Both the position numbers and the translations under genes were made by a program. Shown here one piece after another: positions 15,947 through 23,388 of a DNA stretch of 43,124 nucleotides; the stretch's first letter is position 1; the number at the start of each line of letters is the position of its first letter. This stretch comes from JBJXHC01 sp964538485 (GTDB lineage Bacteria; Bacteroidota; Ignavibacteria; UBA10030; UBA6906), in assembly GCA_964538485.1 (NCBI GenBank), contig CAZIHJ010000014.1, positions 1-43,124 of the forward strand, written 5' to 3'. The notes below the pieces were generated by a model. The model ran no database searches. It was not told the origin of the DNA and was given only the letters and a program-made list of their open reading frames with translations.

Positions 15947-17503
15947 TTACTTCTCTCCCAATTCTCTTCCTTCCTTTAATAACTCCTCGTACGCGACCTT
16001 GTAGCGCTTGATCGCGCTAAACAGGGCTTCGGCGATTTTCTTTTGTCCGGATTCGCTTTTCAGAAATCGCTCATCTTCCCGGTTGGAAAGATATGCAGTC
16101 TCAACAAGCGCGTTTGGCATGGATGCTCCAACAAGGACCAGGAAGCCGGCTTGTCTCACGCCGCGGTTGGGGATGCTCAGATGATCCTCCATTTCCTGCT
16201 GGGCAATATCGGCAAACAGCTCGCTTGCGCGCATGTACGCGCTCTGCGCCATTGTGACCAGGATGAAATTCTCATCGGTGAGTTTCTGATATCGATCTTC
16301 ATACCCTTCTTCCAATTCAATAACGGAGTTTTCGCGTTCAGCGATATTAATCGCTTCGTCGGTGCGGCCAGGGCGCAGCAAATACACTTCGAACCCGCGT
16401 GTCGGACTGGGTTTTCGGCGGAGTGAATTGCCGTGAATACTGATGAACAGCTTCCCACCGGCCTCGTTTGCAATTTGGCCGCGGCGGTATAATGGAATGA
16501 ACCGATCGTCCTTGCGCGTATAGATTATTTTCACGCCACTCAGTTGCTTTTCCAGGAGCCTGCCGAGTTTCAGGGTGATACCAAGCGTGATGTCCTTTTC
16601 CCTGACGCCCGAAACACCGATCGCGCCAAAATCGACCCCGCCATGTCCGGCATCAAGCACAATAACATCAAGTTCCCAGCGCTTGCGTTGTTGCTCGAGC
16701 CCCGCTTGAATCTCGCGACGTTTCTTTTCCAGTAATACTTTGTCTCCGTCTCCGGGTGTGCGGAGTGAAATCAACAGAGTATTCGAGCCCTCCTCGCGGA
16801 TGACCTCCGAAGCAGCGATTTTGCCCGCGAGTTTGAATGTCAGTTGCACGGAGGTGGGTGACTGAATGGCAACGATGTGCTGAACAAGGCCGGAGGGTTT
16901 GACACGATTGATTGCAGCGATGTCGGCCTTGGCGTTTGCTATGGTGACGTACAACCAGCCATCGTTACGCAACCAGTTTTCATAGTCAGCCAAGGGCCGC
17001 AAGCATGGAATCCGGATGAGCATACCGTTGGCTTTTGATTCGAGAGAGAGAGAAGGAATATCAATGCCGGCAGCCGTGACAGTGTTCACGACACGTAGGA
17101 GACCGGTTGATTCATCGAATTCGATTGTCTGGTTGAAGACTTCGCGAAACACGGGCATAAACGAGGTCAGTGGTGCAAAATACGATTCTGCGGCCTGCAC
17201 TATGGTACCCGGAAGCTGGTAGACACGTTGTCGCTCCGATTGGTCTGTTATAACGATGAATGGTGATCTGTCCGTAAGCTTCATGCGCATGGGAGCGAAG
17301 GTGAGCTCGAGCTTGCGAAGTTGGTCGTTCTTGTCAAGAACTATTGAGAAGATTTGCGCCAGATCGTTGAGTGATCCGTAGGTTGTGCCTTGCTGCCGGA
17401 ATGCACGAATCGAGGAATTGCGTGAGGGGTCGTTCTGGAATTCAACGCGTACGGTGTGTTGCGCGAAGAGGGCGGAGGGGAAAAGCAGCATCAGCCAGAA
17501 CAT
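15947..17503 (-). CDS. N-acetylmuramoyl-L-alanine amidase (Amidase_3/AmiC-like)
   Basis: 518 residues. A short signal peptide (MFWLMLLFPSALFAQ) is followed by a copper-amine-oxidase-N-like/AMIN-type region (about 15-260) that usually targets the wall, then a zinc amidase domain from about 278. Zinc ligands are His287 (LDAGHGG), Glu302 (VREKDITL) and His357 (FISIHGNS); the catalytic Glu is 468 (ALVETAYLSN). It should cut the bond between muramic acid and the stem peptide in the periplasm during cell separation. The insert at 385-445, with an Asp/Glu-rich helix (ENSVIELEEGYEDRYQ), resembles the autoinhibitory helix region of AmiB/AmiC-type enzymes. It lies 44 bases after yajQ and is the last gene of the minus-strand cluster. 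Confidence 0.9.
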   Translation of the reverse strand: MFWLMLLFPSALFAQHTVRVEFQNDPSRNSSIRAFRQQGTTYGSLNDLAQIFSIVLDKNDQLRKLELTFAPMRMKLTDRSPFIVITDQSERQRVYQLPGTIVQAAESYFAPLTSFMPVFREVFNQTIEFDESTGLLRVVNTVTAAGIDIPSLSLESKANGMLIRIPCLRPLADYENWLRNDGWLYVTIANAKADIAAINRVKPSGLVQHIVAIQSPTSVQLTFKLAGKIAASEVIREEGSNTLLISLRTPGDGDKVLLEKKRREIQAGLEQQRKRWELDVIVLDAGHGGVDFGAIGVSGVREKDITLGITLKLGRLLEKQLSGVKIIYTRKDDRFIPLYRRGQIANEAGGKLFISIHGNSLRRKPSPTRGFEVYLLRPGRTDEAINIAERENSVIELEEGYEDRYQKLTDENFILVTMAQSAYMRASELFADIAQQEMEDHLSIPNRGVRQAGFLVLVGASMPNALVETAYLSNREDERFLKSESGQKKIAEALFSAIKRYKVAYEELLKEGRELGEK

Positions 17504-17547
17504 GAAATGGTATTGCCGGCCGTATGTGCAGCGCTGGATCAGATGTA

Positions 17548-18045
17548 CTACCTGTAGTTCGTGAACTGCGTGGCAAATTTCAAGTCTGCATCCCGCACCA
17601 GTTTCATTACCGATTGAAGATCATCCTTGCTTTTGCCGCTGACCCGCACCTGGTCATCCATGATTTGTGCCTGGACCTTGAGCTTGGTATCCTTGATCAT
17701 CTTGACAATGAGCTTTGCGTTCTCCTTATCGATGCCGACGCGAAGGGTAACGACCTGTCGGACGGTGGTGTTTGCCGCCGGTTCCACCGTGCCGTAGTCC
17801 AGTGCTTTGATTGGGACACCGCGCTTGATGAGTTTGTTCTGCAGGATGTCCACGACGCTCTTGAGCTTGAAGTCGTCATCGGAAATGATGGTGAGGATCT
17901 TTTCCTTCTGGTTCAGGTCGATGGAGCTTTTCGAGCCTTTGAAGTCGTATCGCTGCGCGATCTCCTTTCGTGCCTGGTTGATGGCGTTGTCCACCTCCTG
18001 CATGTCTATTTCAGAGACAATATCGAATGAGCTTGTATCGGCCAT
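17548..18045 (-). CDS. yajQ: YajQ family nucleotide-binding protein
   Basis: 165 residues, the normal family length, covering the whole conserved chain: SSFDIVSEIDMQEVDNAINQ, ARKEIAQRYDFKGSKSSID, IKALDYGTVEPA and the end FATQFTNYR. Members bind nucleotides; a Xanthomonas homologue binds cyclic di-GMP. Two ferredoxin-like halves (about 1-95 and 96-165) can be seen. It follows a 49-residue small gene by 12 bases. A role in RNA or signalling is known only by family. Confidence 0.93.
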   Translation of the reverse strand: MADTSSFDIVSEIDMQEVDNAINQARKEIAQRYDFKGSKSSIDLNQKEKILTIISDDDFKLKSVVDILQNKLIKRGVPIKALDYGTVEPAANTTVRQVVTLRVGIDKENAKLIVKMIKDTKLKVQAQIMDDQVRVSGKSKDDLQSVMKLVRDADLKFATQFTNYR

Positions 18046-18057
18046 GGGGCGGAGACC

Positions 18058-18207
18058 TCAGCGGAATTTCATAGTGATAATTGCGCGCATGAGAATCTTA
18101 AACATCTCCCAACGCGGGTTGCGGGTTTCAACGAGAAACTGTTGTTGAATTTCCCGCTGTTCAACGGTATCCAGTGTTGTAATTTGAATGGAAAGTGGAT
18201 GCATCAT
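18058..18207 (-). CDS. Small hypothetical protein, 49 residues
   Basis: A short gene whose ATG shares a base with the TGA of the upstream saccharopine-dehydrogenase-like gene (TGATG), so it looks translationally coupled. It is followed 12 bases later by yajQ. It starts MMHPLSIQITTLDT, has a polar middle with a Gln-rich run (EQREIQQQF), and ends with an amphipathic Met-rich helix (WEMFKILMRAIITMKFR). There is no cysteine and no signal peptide. The basic, hydrophobic C-terminal helix could lie on a membrane. I recognise no family. A second ATG at 18204 would shorten it by one residue. It fills almost all of an otherwise unexplained 161-base gap, which supports it being real, but coding conservation is untested. 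Confidence 0.5.
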   Translation of the reverse strand: MMHPLSIQITTLDTVEQREIQQQFLVETRNPRWEMFKILMRAIITMKFR

Positions 18208-19361
18208 CAACCCCATGTTTCTGTGACTCGTTTCGTGATTCTGACGTTACGCTTAAGCAGTTCGGTGATCATCGCATCACCGGGGACACTGATTTCAGGA
18301 GGTACAACGCCCCGTGCCGTAACGGTACCGTTTGCCATCATCTGTGCGGTGATGGAGGCAGGGAACGCCGTTGTGCGCATCATCGCTGTCATCTGTCCTG
18401 CATCATCATAGTAATCAATGAACTCATACACAAGTATTTTCTCGGCGTTGTGTGCTGATCCCGTTATGGTTGCCCTGGCAAGCACAACATCCTTGTCGCC
18501 ATGGTCAAGCTTCTTGCGTAACAGATCGGCAAAGAACTCCCGATTCGTCTTCACGCTGCCGCCCACCATCATGGGTTCCGCCGTGGCGAAGCCAAGGTCA
18601 ATGAGCGTTTTGAATTTATCGCAATGTCCTTTGTAGCGGATGGTCTTATAATCGAGGTTTTTGACTTTTCCCTCAAGCACTTGCGTGAGTGTGGACAATC
18701 CGCCGGAGGTATTAAATGCTTCCAGCGTTCCAAACGGTTCGCGAAATTCTATTTCTTCCAGTCCGGACATCGGATCGATATGCATCAACTGTCCATTGCG
18801 GATAATTGTGGCCCGCTCAACATACTCATTGATAAGCCCTTCCACAGAAAAGACAATTTGATAGTACAGGGGTGGCCGTGGATGCTGCGGAAGTCCCCCG
18901 ACGCGAAGGTGGATGGAATCCAACTCATCAAACTCTTTCGCCCCGGTCATCGCGAGGATGTTAATGAGGCCCGGTGCAAGTCCGATATTTGGGATAATAA
19001 CGACCCCCTTGGCCTTTGCCTGGCCATCCAGTTGAAGCTGCTTCATCACGACATCGTTGTTTCCACCAAGGTCACACATGTGAACCCCCGCGGCGATGGC
19101 AGCGCGAGACAACTGATAATTCACCGAGTACGATACCGCGCTGATGAATGCTCCGGCTCCTTCGAGCAGCTTTGCTACCGCGTGGAGGTCGTTGACATCA
19201 ATCCGGACCGGGAGAACGTTTTGTCCGATTGTCTGGGCCGATTGCGTTGCGCGCTGCAAGTTAATGTCACCGAGTACCACTTCGTCGTTCGGGTTCGTCC
19301 GTGCGATGTCATACGCTGCCGCACTTCCCATCATTCCAGCTCCAATGACCACGTATCTCAT
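18207..19361 (-). CDS. Saccharopine dehydrogenase-like NAD(P)-binding oxidoreductase
   Basis: 384 residues. An N-terminal Rossmann fold (VVIGAGMMGSAAAYDIA, acidic Asp at VVLGDINL) is followed by the saccharopine dehydrogenase-type catalytic domain from about 130 (NIGLAPGLINILAMTGAK, YKGHCDKFKTLIDLG). Length and these blocks fit saccharopine reductases and lysine 6-dehydrogenase-like enzymes, which oxidise or form secondary amines of amino acids. The substrate cannot be told. It lies 28 bases after the DNA glycosylase gene and overlaps the start of the small gene. No obvious link to DNA repair exists, so this may simply be an operon tail. Confidence 0.85.
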   Translation of the reverse strand: MRYVVIGAGMMGSAAAYDIARTNPNDEVVLGDINLQRATQSAQTIGQNVLPVRIDVNDLHAVAKLLEGAGAFISAVSYSVNYQLSRAAIAAGVHMCDLGGNNDVVMKQLQLDGQAKAKGVVIIPNIGLAPGLINILAMTGAKEFDELDSIHLRVGGLPQHPRPPLYYQIVFSVEGLINEYVERATIIRNGQLMHIDPMSGLEEIEFREPFGTLEAFNTSGGLSTLTQVLEGKVKNLDYKTIRYKGHCDKFKTLIDLGFATAEPMMVGGSVKTNREFFADLLRKKLDHGDKDVVLARATITGSAHNAEKILVYEFIDYYDDAGQMTAMMRTTAFPASITAQMMANGTVTARGVVPPEISVPGDAMITELLKRNVRITKRVTETWG

Positions 19362-19389
19362 TTTCTCTTGAGTCCTTCCTTGTGGTGTT

Positions 19390-20031
19390 TCATTTCAGTA
19401 TTTCTCCGGTCTCGTTGCTCCAGAAGAGGAGGTCCAACTCGTCCATCGGAATATCCACCGCCGTTGCGAACCGCACAAAATGTCTTTCAATCGCGTGATA
19501 CTTCTTTGTCGTCAGTGACGCCGGAAGAGATCTGATTACTCCGTGTCGCTTCAGGTTTCTGAGAATATGTCTGTCGAGGATTGCGAGATCACGATGTCCG
19601 ATGTTGCGGAGGAAGTGCGTGGCTTCCTTCCATCCGAGGCCCTTTACATTCTTCACCAGCCACTCACGCACCTGGTCACTGGGCGCACCGTCGGTAAGGT
19701 GCGACATGATTTCTCCAAACTGCTCCTTTGCCATCAGCAGGTACTTGCTCTTGGTGTTGTGAAACCTGATATAGAACGACTTCTGATGCAACAGTGTTGC
19801 CGGCTCAATTTTGGCACTGAAGAAATCGGCTTGCTTGAGCGCTTCAACCGCCTTTGCAGCATTCACTGCACTTGATTGCGGTGTGAGCAGGCAATAGACC
19901 AATTCATAAAAGTAATCCTCTTTGGGTACCAGGGCAAACTCGCGCAGTCGTTGCCGGATTACATTCTTGCGCTCATGATGAGCGGCAAGGAGTCCGTCAA
20001 CATGAAGATACTTTTTGAAGTCAGTTTTCAT
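19390..20031 (-). CDS. 8-oxoguanine DNA glycosylase/AP lyase, Ogg2 type
   Basis: 213 residues, the usual size of the compact archaeal-type Ogg2. The helix-hairpin-helix motif VKGLGWKEATHFLRNIG carries the catalytic Lys135 (the Schiff-base lysine), with the essential Asp153 in LAILDRHILRNL. It should remove 8-oxoguanine opposite cytosine and nick the strand. The ATG overlaps the mutY stop by four bases (ATGA), so the two repair glycosylases are coupled. This bacterium apparently uses Ogg2 rather than Fpg/MutM at this locus; a MutM elsewhere cannot be excluded. Confidence 0.88.
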   Translation of the reverse strand: MKTDFKKYLHVDGLLAAHHERKNVIRQRLREFALVPKEDYFYELVYCLLTPQSSAVNAAKAVEALKQADFFSAKIEPATLLHQKSFYIRFHNTKSKYLLMAKEQFGEIMSHLTDGAPSDQVREWLVKNVKGLGWKEATHFLRNIGHRDLAILDRHILRNLKRHGVIRSLPASLTTKKYHAIERHFVRFATAVDIPMDELDLLFWSNETGEILK

Positions 20032-20972
20032 GTAAGAGATACACGTCGCTGCCCGGGGCTTCCTGTCCCGCGCATCGTAATTATCCCGTCCTTTTGCAAT
20101 CCCTGAAGCAGGGACCAGAACCAGACGTCCCGCTCTTTTCCAATGAGTTTCTTCGCCAGAATCCCGGCTTCAACGCTTTGCGTTCCATCATTCTTTCGAA
20201 GTTCTTCGATGATCCGTCCGCGATAGATCCTGTTGGGGATACCGTTGCGCGACGGCTCCTGTTTTGCCACCATATTCTTCTTCGGCCGGATCGACCCGCG
20301 GGAAGAACACAAATGGGCGATGGGGCATACCCCGCAACGCGGGTTCCTGGCGATGCAAATTGTCGCGCCGAGATCCATCACGGCCTGATTCCATTCGTAC
20401 GCTCTGTCTTTTGGCAACAACTTTTCAGCAAGAGACCAGACCGTTGTTTCATCCTTCATGTCTACAGTGGATTTCATCTTCGAAAAGACCCGCGAAAGAA
20501 CCCGCTGCACATTTACGTCCACAACGGGAACTTGTGCCTGGAATGCGGAAGCGAGCAACGCATTCGCAGTGTATCGCCCGATGCCCGGTAGCATCATTAG
20601 CGCATTGATGTCGCGTGGGAATTTGCCCTGATGTTTCTGCATCACGATTTGAGCAAGTGTGCGCAACCGGACAGCACGGTTGTTGTATCCCATGCCACGC
20701 CATGCAACAACTACATCACGTTGGCGCGCCGAGGCAAGTGCCTTCAATGTTGGGAAACGCCGCAGAAATGCCGGGTACTTTTCCAGCACGCGCTGCACCT
20801 GTGTTTGCTGCAGCATGATTTCCGAGATGAGAATGCGATAAGGGTTGGAGATACCACGCCAGGGGAGGGTGCGGCCATGACGGGCGTACCACCCGAGAAG
20901 TGCTGCATGCAGTCTGCGGGAATTAACCGCGGGACGTGCTTTCTTTGGGGTGGTTCTCCTCGTTGCGGACAT
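20028..20972 (-). CDS. mutY: Adenine DNA glycosylase MutY with non-standard C-terminus
   Basis: 314 residues. It has the six-helix core with Glu51 (SEIMLQQTQV), the hairpin LPGIGRYTANA (128-138) with Asp152 (PVVDVNVQRVL), and a [4Fe-4S] cluster at Cys206-Cys213-Cys216-Cys222 (spacing 6-2-5). It removes adenine mispaired with 8-oxoguanine. The usual C-terminal NUDIX-like 8-oxoG recognition domain is absent; residues 245-314 look like a winged helix (YRGRIIEELRKNDG...LQKDGIITMRG), as I recall for actinobacterial MutY. The frame runs upstream to 21272, but that stretch is the shadow of mutT, so I start at ATG 20972, 50 bases inside mutT. It is followed by ogg with a four-base overlap. Confidence 0.92.
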   Translation of the reverse strand: MSATRRTTPKKARPAVNSRRLHAALLGWYARHGRTLPWRGISNPYRILISEIMLQQTQVQRVLEKYPAFLRRFPTLKALASARQRDVVVAWRGMGYNNRAVRLRTLAQIVMQKHQGKFPRDINALMMLPGIGRYTANALLASAFQAQVPVVDVNVQRVLSRVFSKMKSTVDMKDETTVWSLAEKLLPKDRAYEWNQAVMDLGATICIARNPRCGVCPIAHLCSSRGSIRPKKNMVAKQEPSRNGIPNRIYRGRIIEELRKNDGTQSVEAGILAKKLIGKERDVWFWSLLQGLQKDGIITMRGTGSPGQRRVSLT

Positions 20973-21372
20973 GTTGTACAAAAAGATTGATTGCGGCCCT
21001 GTTACCTTCGAGAATGTCCATATGCTGAAGCTCTTCCGGTCGCACCCATCGTATGGACTCGAAGGCCCGATTGACAGGTACACCGGTAAATTCCTCCACC
21101 AGAAAATAAAACACACGGAACGCGCCGGTTTTCTCCGGTTCAGCAACACCTTCTTTATAGACCCACTCCTGCACATGGAATTCATCCCCCACAAGGGCGT
21201 GAATGCCAAGTTCCTCGTGGAGTTCCCGTACCAGTGCTTCCCGTGGGGTTTCTCCTTGTTCGAGTTTCCCACCGGGGAATTCCCACTTCAGCGGATAGCG
21301 CGCGTCTTTCATCCTCTGGCAGGCAAGAACCTGGCCGTTACGTCTGATTATCGCGACTGCCACTTGTTTCAT
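20923..21372 (-). CDS. mutT: MutT-like NUDIX hydrolase (8-oxo-dGTP diphosphatase)
   Basis: 149 residues with a perfect NUDIX box, GKLEQGE then REALVRELHEELGI (GX5EX7REUXEEXGU), and the N-terminal strand VAVAIIRRNGQVLACQR found in MutT. It should hydrolyse 8-oxo-dGTP, keeping oxidised guanine out of DNA. It overlaps mutY by 50 bases and is first in a mutT-mutY-ogg operon, the three functions of the GO system in order. Its C-terminal tail (NEENHPKESTSRG) is encoded by DNA that also holds the mutY start. Confidence 0.9.
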   Translation of the reverse strand: MKQVAVAIIRRNGQVLACQRMKDARYPLKWEFPGGKLEQGETPREALVRELHEELGIHALVGDEFHVQEWVYKEGVAEPEKTGAFRVFYFLVEEFTGVPVNRAFESIRWVRPEELQHMDILEGNRAAINLFVQHVRNEENHPKESTSRG

Positions 21373-21426
21373 GACACCAAGGTAATCAAAACAGTCGTAA
21401 TTCCAAAGTTATTGCGGGTTCGGTTG

Positions 21427-21455
21427 TTGACTTTGCACTCAAAGTCCGCTACCAT
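21427..21455 (+). promoter_or_regulatory. Putative promoter of the secreted-protein/M1 peptidase pair
   Basis: TTGACT (21427-21432), a 17-base spacer and TACCAT (21450-21455). Transcription would begin near 21462, leaving a leader of about 110 bases before the ATG at 21572, with a terminator-like hairpin in it. Confidence 0.45.
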
Positions 21456-21510
21456 ATCCCAGAGTCGGCGTTACTCTATTCACAAGACAATTTCTTTCTG
21501 CTCATTACAT

Positions 21511-21549
21511 AAACCTCCTTGGTGCGTTTTGGACCAATGGAGGTTTTTT
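21511..21549 (+). terminator. Terminator-like hairpin in a 5' leader (possible attenuator)
   Basis: AAACCTCCTTGGT pairs with ACCAATGGAGGTTT (one bulged T) around a 9-base loop, followed by a run of T, then the ribosome site AAAGGAG (about 21558-21564) and ATG at 21572. No plus-strand gene lies upstream to be terminated. The 5' arm CTCCTT can also pair with the ribosome site AAGGAG, so two exclusive folds are possible, as in attenuators and riboswitch expression platforms. Confidence 0.6.
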
Positions 21550-21571
21550 CGTTTTTCAAAGGAGTATCCCC

Positions 21572-23362
21572 ATGAGCAAACCATTGATCGCGGTATTTCT
21601 TCTTGAGCTTGCATCGGCCACGGTGTTCGCGCAATATCCCAATGTTCTCGTCAGCAACCCATCGTTCAACGATCCGGAAGAAGTCAGTATCGCTATCAAT
21701 CCCACCAACCCGCAGAATCTGGCTGCCGGAGCGAACATCAGATATTACTACTATTCCACGAATGGCGGTTTGAACTGGACGCAAGGTCAGCTTGGCTCGA
21801 CGTACGGTGTCTGGGGGGATCCGTGCACTATCTATGATCATCTAGGGAATCTGTATTTCGCACACCTCTCGAACCCCCCGTCTCCGGGATATTGGATCGA
21901 CAGAATTGTGGTGCAGAAGTCGACCAATGGAGGCGCTACCTGGAACAATGGCGTTGGTGTTGGATTCAACCCACCGGTGAAGAACCAGGACAAGGAATGG
22001 CTTGCCGCAGATATGACGGACTCCCCGCACCGGGGAAATGTCTATATGGCGTGGACCGAGTTTGATAATTACGGAAGCAGCAATCCAGCGGACAGCACGC
22101 GGATTCTTTTTGCCCGGTCAACCGATCAGGGAACAACCTGGTCTGCCCCTGTTCGCGTGAGTGATCGTGGCGGCGACTGTGTTGACGAAGACAACACTGT
22201 TGAGGGCGCGGTGCCAAGTGTGGGCCCCGATGGCACAGTGTACACGACATGGTCGGGACCACTCGGCCTCATGTTTGACAAGTCGACCGACGGTGGTGCG
22301 ACATGGGGATCGGACATTTTTGTTGCCGCACAACCCGGGGGTTGGGATTTCGCTGTTTCGGGTATTTATCGCGCGAACGGCATGCCCATTACGGCGTGTG
22401 ACGTCAGTACTTCCACCCATCGCGGCAATGTTTATGTCTGTTGGTCTGACCAGCGCAACGGGCTCACCGATACGGATGTTTTTCTTGTGAAGTCAACCGA
22501 CGGAGGTCAGACTTGGGGAAGTGTTCGGCGTGTGAACAATGATCTGACGACCCGGCACCAGTTTTTTGTCTGGATGACCATCGATCAAACAACCGGGTAT
22601 CTCTATTTTGTTTTTTACGATCGCAGGAACACGTCGGGCAATACTACGGATGTGTACATGGCGCGGTCTACCGATGGCGGGGAGACGTTCTCCAACTTCC
22701 TGGTGAGTCAATCATCGTTTACCCCGCAGAGCGGCGTCTTCTTTGGCGACTATACGAACATTGCAGCAATGAACGGCAAGATCTATCCGATTTGGATGAG
22801 ACTTGATGGATCATCGCTAAGTGTGTGGACAGCCCTGGTGACGGATTCCATTACTTCAACATACAGCTTTCCGGTTGATACCGGTTGGAACTTGTTGTCG
22901 CTCCCCATCTCCATGAACGATCCCCGAACAACCTCTGTGTATCCTGATGCCACATCAGGTGCATACATGTTTACTCCGGGGTCAGGGTATTTGGTTGTGG
23001 ATACATTGATCAATGGATCCGGCTATTGGTTGAAATTCCCAGCGGGACATCAAGTCTCGATGACGGGAGTGCCGCGACTCAGCGACACGATTTCTGTCGT
23101 CGATGGATGGAATCTTATCGGAACAATCACAACGCCGGTACCGGTTTCCACAATTAGTGAAGTCCCGGGAGGAATTGTCGCATCAGACTACTTCACCTAC
23201 ACTGGAACCGGCTATGTTACGGCGACAACCCTGGAACCCGGCAAGGGATATTGGGTCAAGTCGAGCGGCACCGGCGTTCTCATCCTTTCATCGGCGGTGA
23301 CAGTGATTCCAACGAACGATAATGATCCCAAATACAAAACACTAAAGAAGAAATGGCACTAG
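21572..23362 (+). CDS. Secreted sialidase-fold (BNR) protein without sorting domain
   Basis: 596 residues. A signal peptide (FLLELASATVFAQ) precedes a BNR-repeat propeller (YYSTNGGLNW, QKSTNGGATW, ARSTDQGTTW, DKSTDGGATW, VKSTDGGQTW, ARSTDGGETF) of the kind seen in sialidase-like exported proteins. From about residue 425 come two copies of a module built on WNLLSLPI/WNLIGTIT and GYWLK/GYWVK. The protein stops after a basic tail (KYKTLKKKWH) and lacks the NPFNP sorting domain of its neighbours, so it may be periplasmic, or have lost its signal. A hydrolytic activity is not assured, because catalytic sialidase residues cannot be assigned by eye. The M1 peptidase gene starts 26 bases later. Confidence 0.8.
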   Translation: MSKPLIAVFLLELASATVFAQYPNVLVSNPSFNDPEEVSIAINPTNPQNLAAGANIRYYYYSTNGGLNWTQGQLGSTYGVWGDPCTIYDHLGNLYFAHLSNPPSPGYWIDRIVVQKSTNGGATWNNGVGVGFNPPVKNQDKEWLAADMTDSPHRGNVYMAWTEFDNYGSSNPADSTRILFARSTDQGTTWSAPVRVSDRGGDCVDEDNTVEGAVPSVGPDGTVYTTWSGPLGLMFDKSTDGGATWGSDIFVAAQPGGWDFAVSGIYRANGMPITACDVSTSTHRGNVYVCWSDQRNGLTDTDVFLVKSTDGGQTWGSVRRVNNDLTTRHQFFVWMTIDQTTGYLYFVFYDRRNTSGNTTDVYMARSTDGGETFSNFLVSQSSFTPQSGVFFGDYTNIAAMNGKIYPIWMRLDGSSLSVWTALVTDSITSTYSFPVDTGWNLLSLPISMNDPRTTSVYPDATSGAYMFTPGSGYLVVDTLINGSGYWLKFPAGHQVSMTGVPRLSDTISVVDGWNLIGTITTPVPVSTISEVPGGIVASDYFTYTGTGYVTATTLEPGKGYWVKSSGTGVLILSSAVTVIPTNDNDPKYKTLKKKWH

Positions 23363-23376
23363 CCCTGTCTTATATG

Positions 23377-23383
23377 AAGAGGA
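23377..23383 (+). promoter_or_regulatory. Ribosome binding site that decides the M1 peptidase start
   Basis: AAGAGGA lies 5 bases before ATG at 23389. The earlier in-frame ATGs at 23353 and 23374 have no such site, and the first falls inside the preceding gene. Confidence 0.6.
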
Positions 23384-23388
23384 ACACT

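Noticed and set aside
17524..18030. Plus-strand frame of 168 codons
   Set aside because: Shadow of yajQ, which matches its family end to end.
18624..19535. Plus-strand frame of 303 codons
   Set aside because: Shadow of the saccharopine-dehydrogenase-like gene on the other strand.
20973..21272. Long N-terminal extension of MutY
   Set aside because: It is the opposite-frame reading of mutT; the MutY core starts shortly after 20972.
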